Virus record (IMG/VR): IMGVR_UViG_3300030616_000038
Location: 1-46,935 of that record
Source of the DNA: a virus
Direction: 5' to 3' (one strand)
DNA: 46,935 bases
Part shown: piece by piece, positions 32,228 to 41,644 of the stretch
Layout: each line of letters opens with the position of its first letter
Numbering within the stretch: position 1 is the stretch's first letter
Notes under the pieces: generated by a model
Seen by the model: the letters and a program-made list of their open reading frames with translations, nothing else
Database searches by the model: none
Told to the model about the DNA's origin: nothing
Translations under genes and position numbers: made by a program

Positions 32228-33775
32228 ATGGCCCTGCTAGCTGAGAACCTGGATTACACCGACAAAGACTTCGATGCGCTCCGATCTCGGCTCTTCAATC
32301 TGATCTCTTCGGTCTATCCTACTTGGAGCGACCGCAACGTAGCCAATTTCGGAAACATGCTGATCGAGTGCTTCGCTTTCGTGGGCGATGTGCTCGGCTT
32401 CTACCAGGACAATCAAGCGGCGGAATCGCGGTGGAGCGTCGCGCGGCAGAGAAAAAACCTGATCGCTCTAGCGAAGCTGATCGGTTTCACTCCGGAAGGT
32501 GCGAAGGCAGCACAGGTCGACGTCACGATCACGGCTCGAGATACAGCAACCGGAAGCTCTCCAATCGGGTCGGTCACAATCCCGGCGGGGACCTTCGTAT
32601 TCACAGCAGAGGTCACGGATCCGGTTCGCTTCCAGCTCTTGAGCGATGCAGTGATCGGAGCCGGAGCGGATCCACCTGAAGACGAAGTCACGGCTGAGAA
32701 TTCTGCTCCTGGTAGCGATGCGTTCACGAGCACTGGTCTACCCAACCAAAGCTTCGCGCTATCATCGGTTCCTTACCTAGACGATTCTCTGATCGTGGTT
32801 GCGGATGACGGCACCTATACCGAAGTCAGTAACCTACTTTCTAGCACGGGCACGGACAAGCATTTCCGCGTGATCGTGGACGAAACCGATCGAGCTACCG
32901 TGATCTTCGGCAACGGAGTCAATGGGAAGATCCCGGTCGGCAATATCGCAATGACCTACAAGACCGGCGGTGGAAGCGCTGGCAGTGTAGAGGAAAACAC
33001 GATCACTCAGATCCCGGGCACCTTCACCGATTCTCTTAGCAATCCGGTCACGGTCACGGTCACGAACGCGGAAGCGAGCGCCGGAGCTCAGGACCGTCAG
33101 GGAGTGGAGCAGATCAGAGAGGCAGCGCCAGAATCGATCCGAGTGCTAGAGCGCTCGGTCACTCGTGAAGATTTCGAGATCGAAGCGCGTGGAGTGGAAG
33201 GCGTAGCGCGTGCTTTGATGCTCACGAGCGACGATGATCTGAGTGTTCCGGAAAATGCCGGCTACTTGTATCTGATACCGGAAGGCGGCGGATCACCTTC
33301 GACCGCAATCAAAAACGAGGTTGCTGCCATCTTCGCAGAAGATGGTGAGAAGCCGGCGCTATTGACCTTCGAAGTGGTAGTGCTCGACCCGGTCTACCTA
33401 ACGATCAATATCCGCGCGGTGGTCTACTTCAATGAAGACGCGGATCTCGATTCGACTTCTAAAACCTACGTCGGCGCAGAGCTCCAAGAAGAGCTAGAGG
33501 CGTTCTTCGCGATCCGAAACACGGACGGCACAATCAACGATCAGATCGACTTTGGCTTCCGCTACAAGGACGAGGAAGGTGATCCCTCCGGAGAGCTACC
33601 GCTAAGCGATATCTACAACGTGATCCGTGACAATGCTTCAGTGAGAAAGATCGGCACGAAGACCAGCGACTTCTTGCTGAATGGCGAGCACGATGACGTC
33701 ACGATTGCGGCGCGCGAATTTCCCAAGCTCGGCACGGTCACGATTATCAACGGAGTCACTTCGGAGATCCTGTAA
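32228..33775 (+). CDS. Baseplate J-like wedge protein
   Basis: 515 residues. Opening LDYTDKDFDALRSRLFNLIS then WSDRNVANFGNMLIECFAF is the common start of large baseplate J / gp6-like proteins, followed by the central SVTREDFEIEARGVEGVARA (T.eDfe..A..vpGVarA) signature and a C-terminal beta domain with VVLDPVYLTINIRAVVYFN. It forms the main wedge ring of the baseplate. The start is supported by the family-like opening even though no ribosome-binding site is seen. Ends in a TAATG overlap with the next gene. Confidence 0.9.
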   Translation: MALLAENLDYTDKDFDALRSRLFNLISSVYPTWSDRNVANFGNMLIECFAFVGDVLGFYQDNQAAESRWSVARQRKNLIALAKLIGFTPEGAKAAQVDVTITARDTATGSSPIGSVTIPAGTFVFTAEVTDPVRFQLLSDAVIGAGADPPEDEVTAENSAPGSDAFTSTGLPNQSFALSSVPYLDDSLIVVADDGTYTEVSNLLSSTGTDKHFRVIVDETDRATVIFGNGVNGKIPVGNIAMTYKTGGGSAGSVEENTITQIPGTFTDSLSNPVTVTVTNAEASAGAQDRQGVEQIREAAPESIRVLERSVTREDFEIEARGVEGVARALMLTSDDDLSVPENAGYLYLIPEGGGSPSTAIKNEVAAIFAEDGEKPALLTFEVVVLDPVYLTINIRAVVYFNEDADLDSTSKTYVGAELQEELEAFFAIRNTDGTINDQIDFGFRYKDEEGDPSGELPLSDIYNVIRDNASVRKIGTKTSDFLLNGEHDDVTIAAREFPKLGTVTIINGVTSEIL

Positions 33776-34728
33776 TGGCGGTCCAGAACCCAAGCTTCGA
33801 AGGCCCGAAAACCGGGTCGCTCTTGAATGAGAAGAGCGAAGCTTTCGAAGCTGAAAACTGGACGCTGGTAGAGGAAAACACCGCGGTCGAATTTGCTGGC
33901 TACCAACTCGGGCTGCAGGTCAACGCGGGGGAAAGCTTCGAAGGTGGTTGGGATTCGAACGAAGACTTCGCCTTCTTTTTCTACGGGCAAGGGTACGATC
34001 TCGAAAAGCTGGTCTTCAACGCTGGACCCGATCCGAGCATAGCGGAGAGCTTCGAGATCAATTGGGACGGAAACGAAGACTTTCAGTTTGTGTTGGTGCG
34101 CACGGAAGAATGCCCATTTGCAAGTGGCGAGACCTTCGATGATTTCGAAAGCGGATGGGATAACGACTCGTTCGTCTATGCTTTCGAAACCAGCGATCTG
34201 GTAGCCGCAAGCTTCAGCCCAGAAGACTTCGAGAGCTCTTGGGGTGTGGACTCTTACCTATTCGAATTCGATGATCCAGGGACTCAACTCGAAGCTTACG
34301 AAATCTACTTTGACGAATCGCTGGAAGGTTACGAGACGTTCGTCGAGCCAGTCGCCTATGAGTACACGGTTCGCGTGCGAGGATCGATCAACACGAACGG
34401 CGCAGATTATATTGTGGTGGTCAATAGCTCGACCGTGAAGTACCAGAACGGATCGAGCGATACGCAGTCGGACATTGCAGCGGCGCTAGCTGATCGCGTG
34501 GACTCGATCCACGGGATCAGCGCAGTACAAGACGGCACCATACCGGCAAGGATCCTGATCGGAATGGAAGATCCGCGCGAGCTCTTGGATCCCGCGTTCG
34601 ACCTGACCGTGAACGCTTACGTGGAAAACAACGAAGGGGTCGACGCTTACCTCGAAACGCAGTGGGTTGGATCGTGGATCACCGGCTGGCCGCAGTCCGG
34701 GATCATGCGCACGATTCCGATCGTGTAG
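33775..34728 (+). CDS. Tail protein with aromatic/acidic FE..W repeats
   Basis: 317 residues. Residues 50-190 carry a tandem motif of about 30-40 residues, E-x-F-E-x-x-W-x-x-N-E-x-F-x-F: ESFEGGWDSNEDFAF (53), ESFEINWDGNEDFQF (91), DFESGWDNDSFVYAF (123), DFESSWGVDSYLFEF (151), and a worn copy near 173. The repeats are very acidic and aromatic. The C-terminal part (about 195-317) looks like a beta-sandwich (EYTVRVRGSINTNGADYIVV). It sits between the J-like baseplate protein and fibre genes, so it may be an attachment adaptor. No family recognised. Confidence 0.7.
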   Translation: MAVQNPSFEGPKTGSLLNEKSEAFEAENWTLVEENTAVEFAGYQLGLQVNAGESFEGGWDSNEDFAFFFYGQGYDLEKLVFNAGPDPSIAESFEINWDGNEDFQFVLVRTEECPFASGETFDDFESGWDNDSFVYAFETSDLVAASFSPEDFESSWGVDSYLFEFDDPGTQLEAYEIYFDESLEGYETFVEPVAYEYTVRVRGSINTNGADYIVVVNSSTVKYQNGSSDTQSDIAAALADRVDSIHGISAVQDGTIPARILIGMEDPRELLDPAFDLTVNAYVENNEGVDAYLETQWVGSWITGWPQSGIMRTIPIV

Positions 34729-34740
34729 GGAGAAAGAAAA

Positions 34741-35439
34741 ATGGCTAGCTCAGATTGGACCGTGTGTACCGACTCACTCAATACCGCTTCGGTAGATCGT
34801 GGAGTCACGAACGGGATCGCTCGACCGGGTGGCGGCGGCTCCTTTCTTTACGGCTTCAATTCACTAGCGGTGGTCACGGGTGCGGTGGCTCTCTTTACCA
34901 ACAAGACCAACTTCGCGCCTAACACCAAAGGCGGTCGGATCTCGGCAGCGATCCAGCGCGGAGTCGGCGGCGGAAATTCTGGCTTCGCTCCGTTCATCTT
35001 CCTTGGTCTGCAAGGACCGAGCGTGGATGACGTGGGCTACTTGCTCGGGCTGAGTGACGAAGAGCCGAGCAAGATCGTTTTGCGCAAAGGAGCTCTGAGC
35101 ACTGGGCTACCTTCAGCCGCGATCGGTGAAGCCGGGATCTTGGCAAAAGGAACGGACACCTATTCGACCGGGGAGTGGGTTCACCTATTGCTGGATATGA
35201 TCGTCAATGAGAACGGCGACGTACTTTTGCAAGCAAAGCAGAGCGATGTGAGCGTTCATGACGTGGACGATCCTACTTGGGCAGCGATCCCGGGCTTGGA
35301 TGATTTCGTGGATGATGCGCTCGGGATCAATAGCGGAAGTCCACCCTACACGACTTCGCGTTTCGGTTTCGGCTTTCAGGTCTCCGACGTCACGCGGCGG
35401 AGCTTCTTCGATTACATCGAAGTCTTGCGGCAACTCTAA
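34741..35439 (+). CDS. Lectin-like tail protein (LamG/concanavalin-like)
   Basis: 232 residues with a ribosome-binding site (GGGAGAAAGAAAA). The alternating beta strands, SAAIQRGVGGGNSGFAPFIF, YLLGLSDEEPSKIVLRKGAL, YSTGEWVHLLLDMIVNENGD and the closing FGFGFQVSDVTRRSFFDYIE, match the general style of concanavalin A/LamG-like jelly-roll domains that phages use for glycan binding or fibre attachment. It precedes the giant spike gene. No catalytic site is evident. Assignment is fold-level only. Confidence 0.6.
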   Translation: MASSDWTVCTDSLNTASVDRGVTNGIARPGGGGSFLYGFNSLAVVTGAVALFTNKTNFAPNTKGGRISAAIQRGVGGGNSGFAPFIFLGLQGPSVDDVGYLLGLSDEEPSKIVLRKGALSTGLPSAAIGEAGILAKGTDTYSTGEWVHLLLDMIVNENGDVLLQAKQSDVSVHDVDDPTWAAIPGLDDFVDDALGINSGSPPYTTSRFGFGFQVSDVTRRSFFDYIEVLRQL

Positions 35440-35455
35440 GTAGGAGCAGAGAGCA

Positions 35456-38428
35456 ATGTCAGCGGTTGCGCTACTCAAATTCTACCAGGCTTCACCAACC
35501 CCGATCACGGGTGACGGTGAAGCTCTGAAGGTGGTCGCAGGGAACGCGGTCAATATCCAGATCAGCGATACCACCGACGTCGATACGTGGTCGCTAGAGT
35601 TGCTCTATGCTCCGCCCGGGAGCACGCACGGACCGATCACTCCCGGGAGTCCTTCGCTACTCGATAGCGGATCCGATCCGACCTTCTTGGACTACAACTT
35701 CACTCCGGACGTTCCCGGAGCGTATCGCTTCCGCTTGACCGTGGCAGATGGTGCCGCTATCAGCGACGTCGATATCCGCTGCATTGCGGTTACGCTTGCA
35801 AACGGAAACATTCCGCACCCGTATCAGCGTGACCCGCTTCCACTTGAATCGAGCGAGAAGCCAAACGAAGAGAATTACGGCGGGCAACCTTGGGGCTGGG
35901 CTGGCGATGAAACCGACAGCGATCACCCAATGGGGAACGCGGTTGCGATCGCGCACGATCGTCTGGACTTCGATTACGGTCGGACGATCTTCGTGGGGAA
36001 GCACGGAGCAGACACGAACGATGGCCTCTCTCCGAGCAAAGCAAAGCTGACCTTTGCTTCAGCGGCTACGGCTGCAAGCGCACTCAGTCCGGCACCTTCA
36101 GCAACCAATCCGGCGTCGATCGTTTGCCAAGACTCAGGAGTCTATGCCGGCTTTACCGTGCCGGCCTATGTCCGGATCTATGCGCCCGAAGCGTTCTTCG
36201 AATCCAGCGTCGTGGTCAGCTCATACGGATCGATCGTGGAGATCGGAACGTGCTACGAAACTGCTAGCGGCAAAGCGATCGACGTCACGGCTGATCGTTG
36301 CAGTATCAAGGTCAAGCAAATCAGGTTGATCGGTGGATCATCGGTTGGGATCTATTGCTCCGGTAGTGACTGCGATTTGGACGTCAGCGTGATCAGCTGT
36401 GAAGGCGCGGCTAGTGTTGGCGTCGAAGGTGACGGAGTTGTGAGCTTGCGAGCTGGCGCAATTCTGCTCGGAGCAAGCAACACCAAAGCGATCAAGGTCG
36501 ATTCCGGTTATCTGACAGGATTGATCAACCTGATCTATGAAACCGGCGCTGTGAGTGGAACGGTCGGAATTGACGCCACTGGAACAGGTGGCGTGGATCT
36601 TTTCGTGGGCTTCGTGCAAGCTGACGCCGCGATCGAAGCAGCGTCAAATGTGGCCGCGGTCTTCGCTGGAGAAGTGGTCGGATCGGTGAGCGGCGGAAAC
36701 GTGCGCTTGGTGGATGCATTCTCTGTTTCCAAAGCGGCCGCGGACTATTCGCAAGCGGTCTTCTTTGGAAAGCATGGGAGCGACTCCAATAGCGGGCTTT
36801 CGCCGGGCAAAGCAAAGCTGACCTATGGTGCTGCAGTAACAGCCGCGGAAGGGCTTTCACCCGGGTCGAGCAACCAGATCGCGATCGTGTGCTTGGACGG
36901 CGGAACCTATACGGGCGGTAGTGCGTTGCCAACCTACTGCCATCTATTCGCACCGCATGCGACGTTCACTTCCGGGATCACGGTTCCTTATGCGGGCTCG
37001 TCAATGAAGATCGGCGAGCTACAGATCGCAAGCGGTCCTGGCATCCACGTCACGAGCGCAGCCGTTGGTGCGCGCGTAGAGGTTGGAGTCGTGCGAGCGC
37101 AGGGCGGAGGTACGAGCGGGATCCAAGTGACCACCGCAACCAACGTTCGCGTGAAAGCTGATCGAGTCATTGTCGAAGGCTCCGGCGCTTACGGTGTGCA
37201 CATGGTAAGCGGAGAAGCATTCTTTGAGGTTGGCGAGATCGCGATCTCTAACAACGGCTCGTTCGGTGTTTGGGTGCAAGCCGGATCCTTAGCAATGCAT
37301 GCCGGTGCGATCCACGAAGTCGGATCGTATGCAGCCGTTCAAGCCGTCATGGTTACTGGCGGATCAGCCAACTTGATCGCTGAGCTGATCTCTGCTGATA
37401 CGGCGATCAGTTGTAGTGCGAATCCAACGAACGTGTTTGCGGCCGAAGTGAACGGCACGGTAGCTGGATCTGGACTCAGCCTGCTAACTTCTGCAGGAGG
37501 CTCGTTCGATTACGCACAAACCATCTTTATTGGCAAGCACGGCAACGATTCAAACGATGGTCTGAATCCTTCACAAGCCAAGCTGACCTATGGCTCAGCT
37601 ATGACAGCCGCAAGCGGTCTGTCCCCAAGCTCTTCGAATCAGATCGCGGTCGTGTGCGTCGACGGTGGATCGTATGGCGGCCTATTCACCGTTCCTAGTT
37701 ATGTGCACGTTATTGCGCCGAGTGCTTCGTTCAACCAAACGATCACCATGAGCAGTAACTCGTCGCTGCGTGCGCGCTCGGTTTCGATGACCTCGGCTAG
37801 TGGCGTGATTCTGTCCGGTGACGAAATCGAAGTCGAGCTTAAAGATCTGCAAGCGGATTACGCTACCGGATCAGGAATCGTCAACTCGGGCAGCAAAAAC
37901 CGAGTGCGGATCGGGTTGCTCAATGTGTCTGCCGGCTCTGGCACATACGGGATCAATTGCGGTACTTCGAGCACACGCGAGATCCTGTTGGAGATCGGCG
38001 AGATCCTTCTATCCGCTGACTCAGCTGTTGCGCTCTACTGTACCGCTGGCACGGTCTCAGGCTTCATTGGGCGGATCATCGAAAACGGATCCCATACTAA
38101 CACGGTCGGGATCCAGGGAGCCGGGAGTTGGAACCTATTCATTGGTCAGCTCTCCGCCGATACGGCTGCAAACACCGGCGCCGGCTACATCGAATTGGTT
38201 GCGGGTTGGGTTACAGGAACACTGACCGGCGATAACCAAAACGTATTGGTCGCTTCGCACGCAAGCAATGCCGCGATCCATGTTTCTTGGCCGCTAGAAA
38301 TGTCAGAGACGAGTGCTCCGGGAACGCCGGATTCCGGCAAAGCCTATCTGTATCTTGATTCAGCGGACGGAGACGCCAAGATCAAATTTGATAACGATCA
38401 AGTGGTCACGATCGCGGACAAGACGTAG
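35456..38428 (+). CDS. Tail spike/fibre with three tandem beta-helix modules
   Basis: 990 residues, ribosome-binding site TAGGAGCAGAGAGCA. Residues 1-165 are a PKD/Ig-like head (GDGEALKVVAGNAVNIQIS, then VPGAYRFRLTVADGA). Three near-equal modules of about 256 residues follow, opening at 172, 429 and 684 with FDYGRTIFVGKHGADTNDGL, ADYSQAVFFGKHGSDSNSGL and FDYAQTIFIGKHGNDSNDGL. Each continues into Gly/Ser/Val-rich rungs of a right-handed beta-helix (DUF1565-like opening). The end, SAPGTPDSGKAYLYLDS, is a common terminal tag of phage fibres. It is probably the main receptor-binding spike; no glycosidase residues can be named. Confidence 0.88.
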   Translation: MSAVALLKFYQASPTPITGDGEALKVVAGNAVNIQISDTTDVDTWSLELLYAPPGSTHGPITPGSPSLLDSGSDPTFLDYNFTPDVPGAYRFRLTVADGAAISDVDIRCIAVTLANGNIPHPYQRDPLPLESSEKPNEENYGGQPWGWAGDETDSDHPMGNAVAIAHDRLDFDYGRTIFVGKHGADTNDGLSPSKAKLTFASAATAASALSPAPSATNPASIVCQDSGVYAGFTVPAYVRIYAPEAFFESSVVVSSYGSIVEIGTCYETASGKAIDVTADRCSIKVKQIRLIGGSSVGIYCSGSDCDLDVSVISCEGAASVGVEGDGVVSLRAGAILLGASNTKAIKVDSGYLTGLINLIYETGAVSGTVGIDATGTGGVDLFVGFVQADAAIEAASNVAAVFAGEVVGSVSGGNVRLVDAFSVSKAAADYSQAVFFGKHGSDSNSGLSPGKAKLTYGAAVTAAEGLSPGSSNQIAIVCLDGGTYTGGSALPTYCHLFAPHATFTSGITVPYAGSSMKIGELQIASGPGIHVTSAAVGARVEVGVVRAQGGGTSGIQVTTATNVRVKADRVIVEGSGAYGVHMVSGEAFFEVGEIAISNNGSFGVWVQAGSLAMHAGAIHEVGSYAAVQAVMVTGGSANLIAELISADTAISCSANPTNVFAAEVNGTVAGSGLSLLTSAGGSFDYAQTIFIGKHGNDSNDGLNPSQAKLTYGSAMTAASGLSPSSSNQIAVVCVDGGSYGGLFTVPSYVHVIAPSASFNQTITMSSNSSLRARSVSMTSASGVILSGDEIEVELKDLQADYATGSGIVNSGSKNRVRIGLLNVSAGSGTYGINCGTSSTREILLEIGEILLSADSAVALYCTAGTVSGFIGRIIENGSHTNTVGIQGAGSWNLFIGQLSADTAANTGAGYIELVAGWVTGTLTGDNQNVLVASHASNAAIHVSWPLEMSETSAPGTPDSGKAYLYLDSADGDAKIKFDNDQVVTIADKT

Positions 38429-38439
38429 GAGCTCACGCA

Positions 38440-38982
38440 ATGGGATACGGGACCACTTGGGGAAGTTCCTGGGGAAGCGGCGGCGGCGTCGCTAGCCTGG
38501 TCGGATCTACCTCAGACTTCGGTCCCTTTCTTGCTGCCATTGCGCGCGGTCACGGAGGAAGGATCCAGCCAGAGAACTGGACCACGCCCGACGCGGATTA
38601 CGTAATGTGCTTGGGTAGTGACGTGCCGGGGCACTTCGGCAAATTCAACCACGAAGATCGGATCGATGTTTCGCAAGAAGTGGACTTCGAAACCGGATTG
38701 ATCGTGCGATGCTCGGCGCGCATCCGGGGACCTTCAGCAATGCCGTCCGGTGCTTCATGGTGGGCCCGGCTTCTGCTGGACGGCGTAGAGTTTGCGCGGC
38801 GCAAGATCGAAGCTGGTCGCACGCGAGACCTGTCCGATATGGGAGCGAATCTCACGCACCTTAACCCGGGAACGCACGTGCTCACCTTCCGGTTGCAGCT
38901 ACAAGGCTCGCCGGCAGCCGGCCCATACCTTGCCGAAATGCCGGCCTTCTATCTCGACTCGATCTCGGTGGACCTGCCATGA
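38440..38982 (+). CDS. Hypothetical fibre-associated protein
   Basis: 180 residues with a ribosome-binding site (TAGGAGCTCACGCA). It opens with a Gly/Trp-rich lead (MGYGTTWGSSWGSGGG) typical of small virion attachment peptides, followed by a beta-rich domain (FETGLIVRCSARIRG, WARLLLDGVEFARRKIEAGR, GTHVLTFRLQLQG) like a carbohydrate-binding jelly roll. It starts 12 bases after the spike gene and its last bases overlap the next start as ATGA. Probably a fibre or baseplate accessory; family unknown. Confidence 0.65.
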   Translation: MGYGTTWGSSWGSGGGVASLVGSTSDFGPFLAAIARGHGGRIQPENWTTPDADYVMCLGSDVPGHFGKFNHEDRIDVSQEVDFETGLIVRCSARIRGPSAMPSGASWWARLLLDGVEFARRKIEAGRTRDLSDMGANLTHLNPGTHVLTFRLQLQGSPAAGPYLAEMPAFYLDSISVDLP

Positions 38983-40259
38983 GCCTTTCGCTTCTCAACC
39001 GATCACCGGAGCCGGGCGAGTATCAGGTCCCGATCGATACTCTGATCGAGCTCGACGTCACGAACACGGAAAGCGGTGGGATCGATGCATCGCAGACCAC
39101 GGTCTACGTAGAAGGCGTCATAGCGTATCAAGCTGGATCCTTTCAGACCGGGTTTGATGGACCCAGCAGCTCAGCAACCACGCTTACGCCGCACACGCTC
39201 CGGATTATCATTGATCCGACTTCTGATTTCGCAAGCCTGCAAGTGGTCACGGTCCGCGTGGTTTCCGAATCCGTGGGCGGCACTTACACGATCGATCAAA
39301 GCTACGACTTCACCATCGAAGATCTGACCGCTTCGGAAGTGCTGAGCGTGGTCGCGATTGATCTCGACCAAATAGAGATCATCTTCGACGAAGAAATGGA
39401 CGAAGACTCGGCGCTCGAGATTTCGAACTACTCGATCGCTCGTACTGCGGCCAGCGCTCCGTCCGTTAGTGCCGAAGTGGAGTCGGTCGAAAAAGTGAAT
39501 GCGTCGACCTTCTTGCTAACCACTGACATCAATCTGACCCACGGCGCGACCTATGAGCTTTCGATCAGCGGTGTAGAAGACGCCTTCGGGAACACGATCG
39601 ATCCGACCACGATCGATTTCACCGGCTACACGCCACCGGTGCCAGAAGATCGAGACTTCAATCTCTGGCAGATGTTTCCGCGCATGAATCGAAACGAAGA
39701 TATCACGCGCGATCTCTGGAAGACCCTAGCAGTGCTGCAAGAGGTCACGGATCAGCTGCTCTTTGGGATCGACGCTTGGACCGAGATCTTGGATCCGGAT
39801 CTAGCTCCCGAGCCTTTCGTGGACGCAATGCTTCACGATATGGGGAACCCTTTCAGCTTCCCGCTAGAGCTGATCGACAAGCGACGGCTCTTGCGAGTGC
39901 TGGTCGAGATCTATCGCCAGAAGGGAACGGCCAAAGGGATCAAGAACGTGGTCCGTTTCTTCCTCGGTTTCGAGATCGAGATCACAGCCTACGAAGCGAT
40001 CGGTCTAGTGCTTGGAGAAAGCGAGCTCGGGATCGATTGGGAGCTCGGGATCGGCGACCAGCGAGCGGCCTATACCTTCCTAGTGACTCTGGCCTTCAAT
40101 CCTACCGAAGAGCAGCGAAAGCGTTTGATCCGTATCGTAGAATACATGAAGCCGGTCAACACGCACCTTGGGGAAGTGGAGGAACCGGAGCAACCTGATA
40201 TATTCGACCATTGGGAGCTCGGAGAAAGCGAGCTCGGCGAGACCACCGATCTGCACTGA
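38979..40259 (+). CDS. Baseplate I-like tail protein with N-terminal Ig-like domains
   Basis: 426 residues. Residues 1-115 and about 118-215 are two Ig-like domains; the second has SVVAIDLDQIEIIFDEEMDE, the SbsA/CopC-like opening strand. The C-terminal part (about 225-400) contains DLWKTLAVLQEVTDQLLFGI and LRVLVEIYRQKGTAKGIKNV with VRFFLG, typical of phage tail protein I (P2 gpI-like), which links baseplate wedge and fibres. The tail repeats GESELG (LGESELGIDWELGIGD and WELGESELGETT). Unlike in P2, the gene is separated from the J-like gene by spike genes. Confidence 0.82.
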   Translation: MSLSLLNRSPEPGEYQVPIDTLIELDVTNTESGGIDASQTTVYVEGVIAYQAGSFQTGFDGPSSSATTLTPHTLRIIIDPTSDFASLQVVTVRVVSESVGGTYTIDQSYDFTIEDLTASEVLSVVAIDLDQIEIIFDEEMDEDSALEISNYSIARTAASAPSVSAEVESVEKVNASTFLLTTDINLTHGATYELSISGVEDAFGNTIDPTTIDFTGYTPPVPEDRDFNLWQMFPRMNRNEDITRDLWKTLAVLQEVTDQLLFGIDAWTEILDPDLAPEPFVDAMLHDMGNPFSFPLELIDKRRLLRVLVEIYRQKGTAKGIKNVVRFFLGFEIEITAYEAIGLVLGESELGIDWELGIGDQRAAYTFLVTLAFNPTEEQRKRLIRIVEYMKPVNTHLGEVEEPEQPDIFDHWELGESELGETTDLH

Positions 40260-40268
40260 GGGTTAATC

Positions 40269-41627
40269 ATGGACCGAAAAGACTTCTACTATCGGCAAAA
40301 GGTGACCGAAGGCGAGCTAGACGAAGCCTTCGATGCAGCGGAAAACGCCGACCACAATCTCATGGTCGATCAATCTTTGGTCGGGCTGCTCTCTGGCAAT
40401 GTGACCGAGAAGTCTACGACTCCGGATATCTCGGTCGATGTTTCCGCAACCGTGGGCTACGACCAAGAAGGTCAGCGGATCAATATCCCGAGCTCAGAGA
40501 ACGTGGACGTGAGTGAGGATTACACGAGCACGAGCACGAGCGTTGCTGGATCCGGAAACGAAAAGATCGTTTCGCTCTTCGTCGAATTCGAGCGTTCGCT
40601 TTCTGATCCGCGCGTGGACGGAAACTCTCAAACCGTATTCTTCGATCGTGACGAAAGCTACGCATACTTCGTGAAGCAAGGCGCGGAGAGTTCTCCACCG
40701 GCAACTCCGCCGGCGCTCGAAGCGGACAAACTCTTGCTCGCGGATATCACGCGAAGCTATGGGCAGACCCAGATCTTCGACGCGGACATCAATGCGATTT
40801 CGCGCCGGCAAAACATGATCGGAAACCGCTACAGTGGCGAAGTCGTGGTCTGCGTTACCTATACCGGGGACGTCAAGCTCGGGACCTATGAGAAGCCATT
40901 CACAAGTCTGTCTTCGGCGGCGACCTACATTGCCGCTCAGATGGCAGCTACCGGTCGCGACGAGTGGTCGATCAAGTTCATTGGTCCAGAATCGACCGAC
41001 TACTCTTCTTTCGCGATCCCGTCCGGAGTGCGCCACTTGAGGATCCAGGGCAACGGTCGACATCAAACCAAGTTGGCTGGACCAATCTCGTGGTCGGTCG
41101 ATGACACCGAAGAGCGCACGTTGGAGTTTGTGGATCTTGAGTTCAATCACACGCTCACGATCAGCGGATCGATTGGCGTGCAAGATCACAAATTGATCTT
41201 CGAGCGTGCAAGCTCGATCGCTACCGCCCCGCTGAGTCTGAGCGGAATCACCACGTCCGGCGGCAAGATCCAGATGTTCGTCAAGGGTGATCTTTTCTCC
41301 ACGCTCTCACAGGAGGGGTTGGAGTTTCAGGGTCACAAAAACTCAGGCGACCAAAGCAAGATCGAGATCGAAGCTTGGGGAGTCGAATTCATGGCCAATC
41401 AATACGCCGACTCGTTTCAGCTGTTTGGTTGTGACCTGAAGGCGTTCGACTTCTACGCCAACAGCCTTTCGCGCATCCGAGAGTGCTGGCTAGCTGGAGG
41501 CTTCTCTTTCATCTTCGGAAGCTCGCAAACTCTCGGGGTGGACGCATTCACAAATTGGTGGCTGAAAAATGTCTCAGTCACTTTGACCAATGTGACCAAA
41601 GTGATCTACGGCGACACCACGGCATAG
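40269..41627 (+). CDS. Second tail fibre/spike-like protein
   Basis: 452 residues with ribosome-binding site GAGGGTTAATC. The N-terminus (about 1-170: RKDFYYRQKVTEGELDEAFD, then a beta section to LEADKLLLADITR) resembles attachment domains that dock fibres to the baseplate. From about 200 there is a DUF1565/pectin-lyase-like opening (GDVKLGTYEKPFTSLSSAAT) and beta-helix rungs with repeated hydrophobic strands. It may form a second receptor-binding spike. No enzyme motif is evident. Confidence 0.75.
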   Translation: MDRKDFYYRQKVTEGELDEAFDAAENADHNLMVDQSLVGLLSGNVTEKSTTPDISVDVSATVGYDQEGQRINIPSSENVDVSEDYTSTSTSVAGSGNEKIVSLFVEFERSLSDPRVDGNSQTVFFDRDESYAYFVKQGAESSPPATPPALEADKLLLADITRSYGQTQIFDADINAISRRQNMIGNRYSGEVVVCVTYTGDVKLGTYEKPFTSLSSAATYIAAQMAATGRDEWSIKFIGPESTDYSSFAIPSGVRHLRIQGNGRHQTKLAGPISWSVDDTEERTLEFVDLEFNHTLTISGSIGVQDHKLIFERASSIATAPLSLSGITTSGGKIQMFVKGDLFSTLSQEGLEFQGHKNSGDQSKIEIEAWGVEFMANQYADSFQLFGCDLKAFDFYANSLSRIRECWLAGGFSFIFGSSQTLGVDAFTNWWLKNVSVTLTNVTKVIYGDTTA

Positions 41628-41644
41628 GGAAGGAAGAGCCACAA

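Noticed and set aside
41483-41644. Upstream start for the holin-like gene
   Set aside because: Would overlap the fibre gene by 145 bases and add Cys/His/Arg-rich residues; ATG 41645 has a strong ribosome-binding site.
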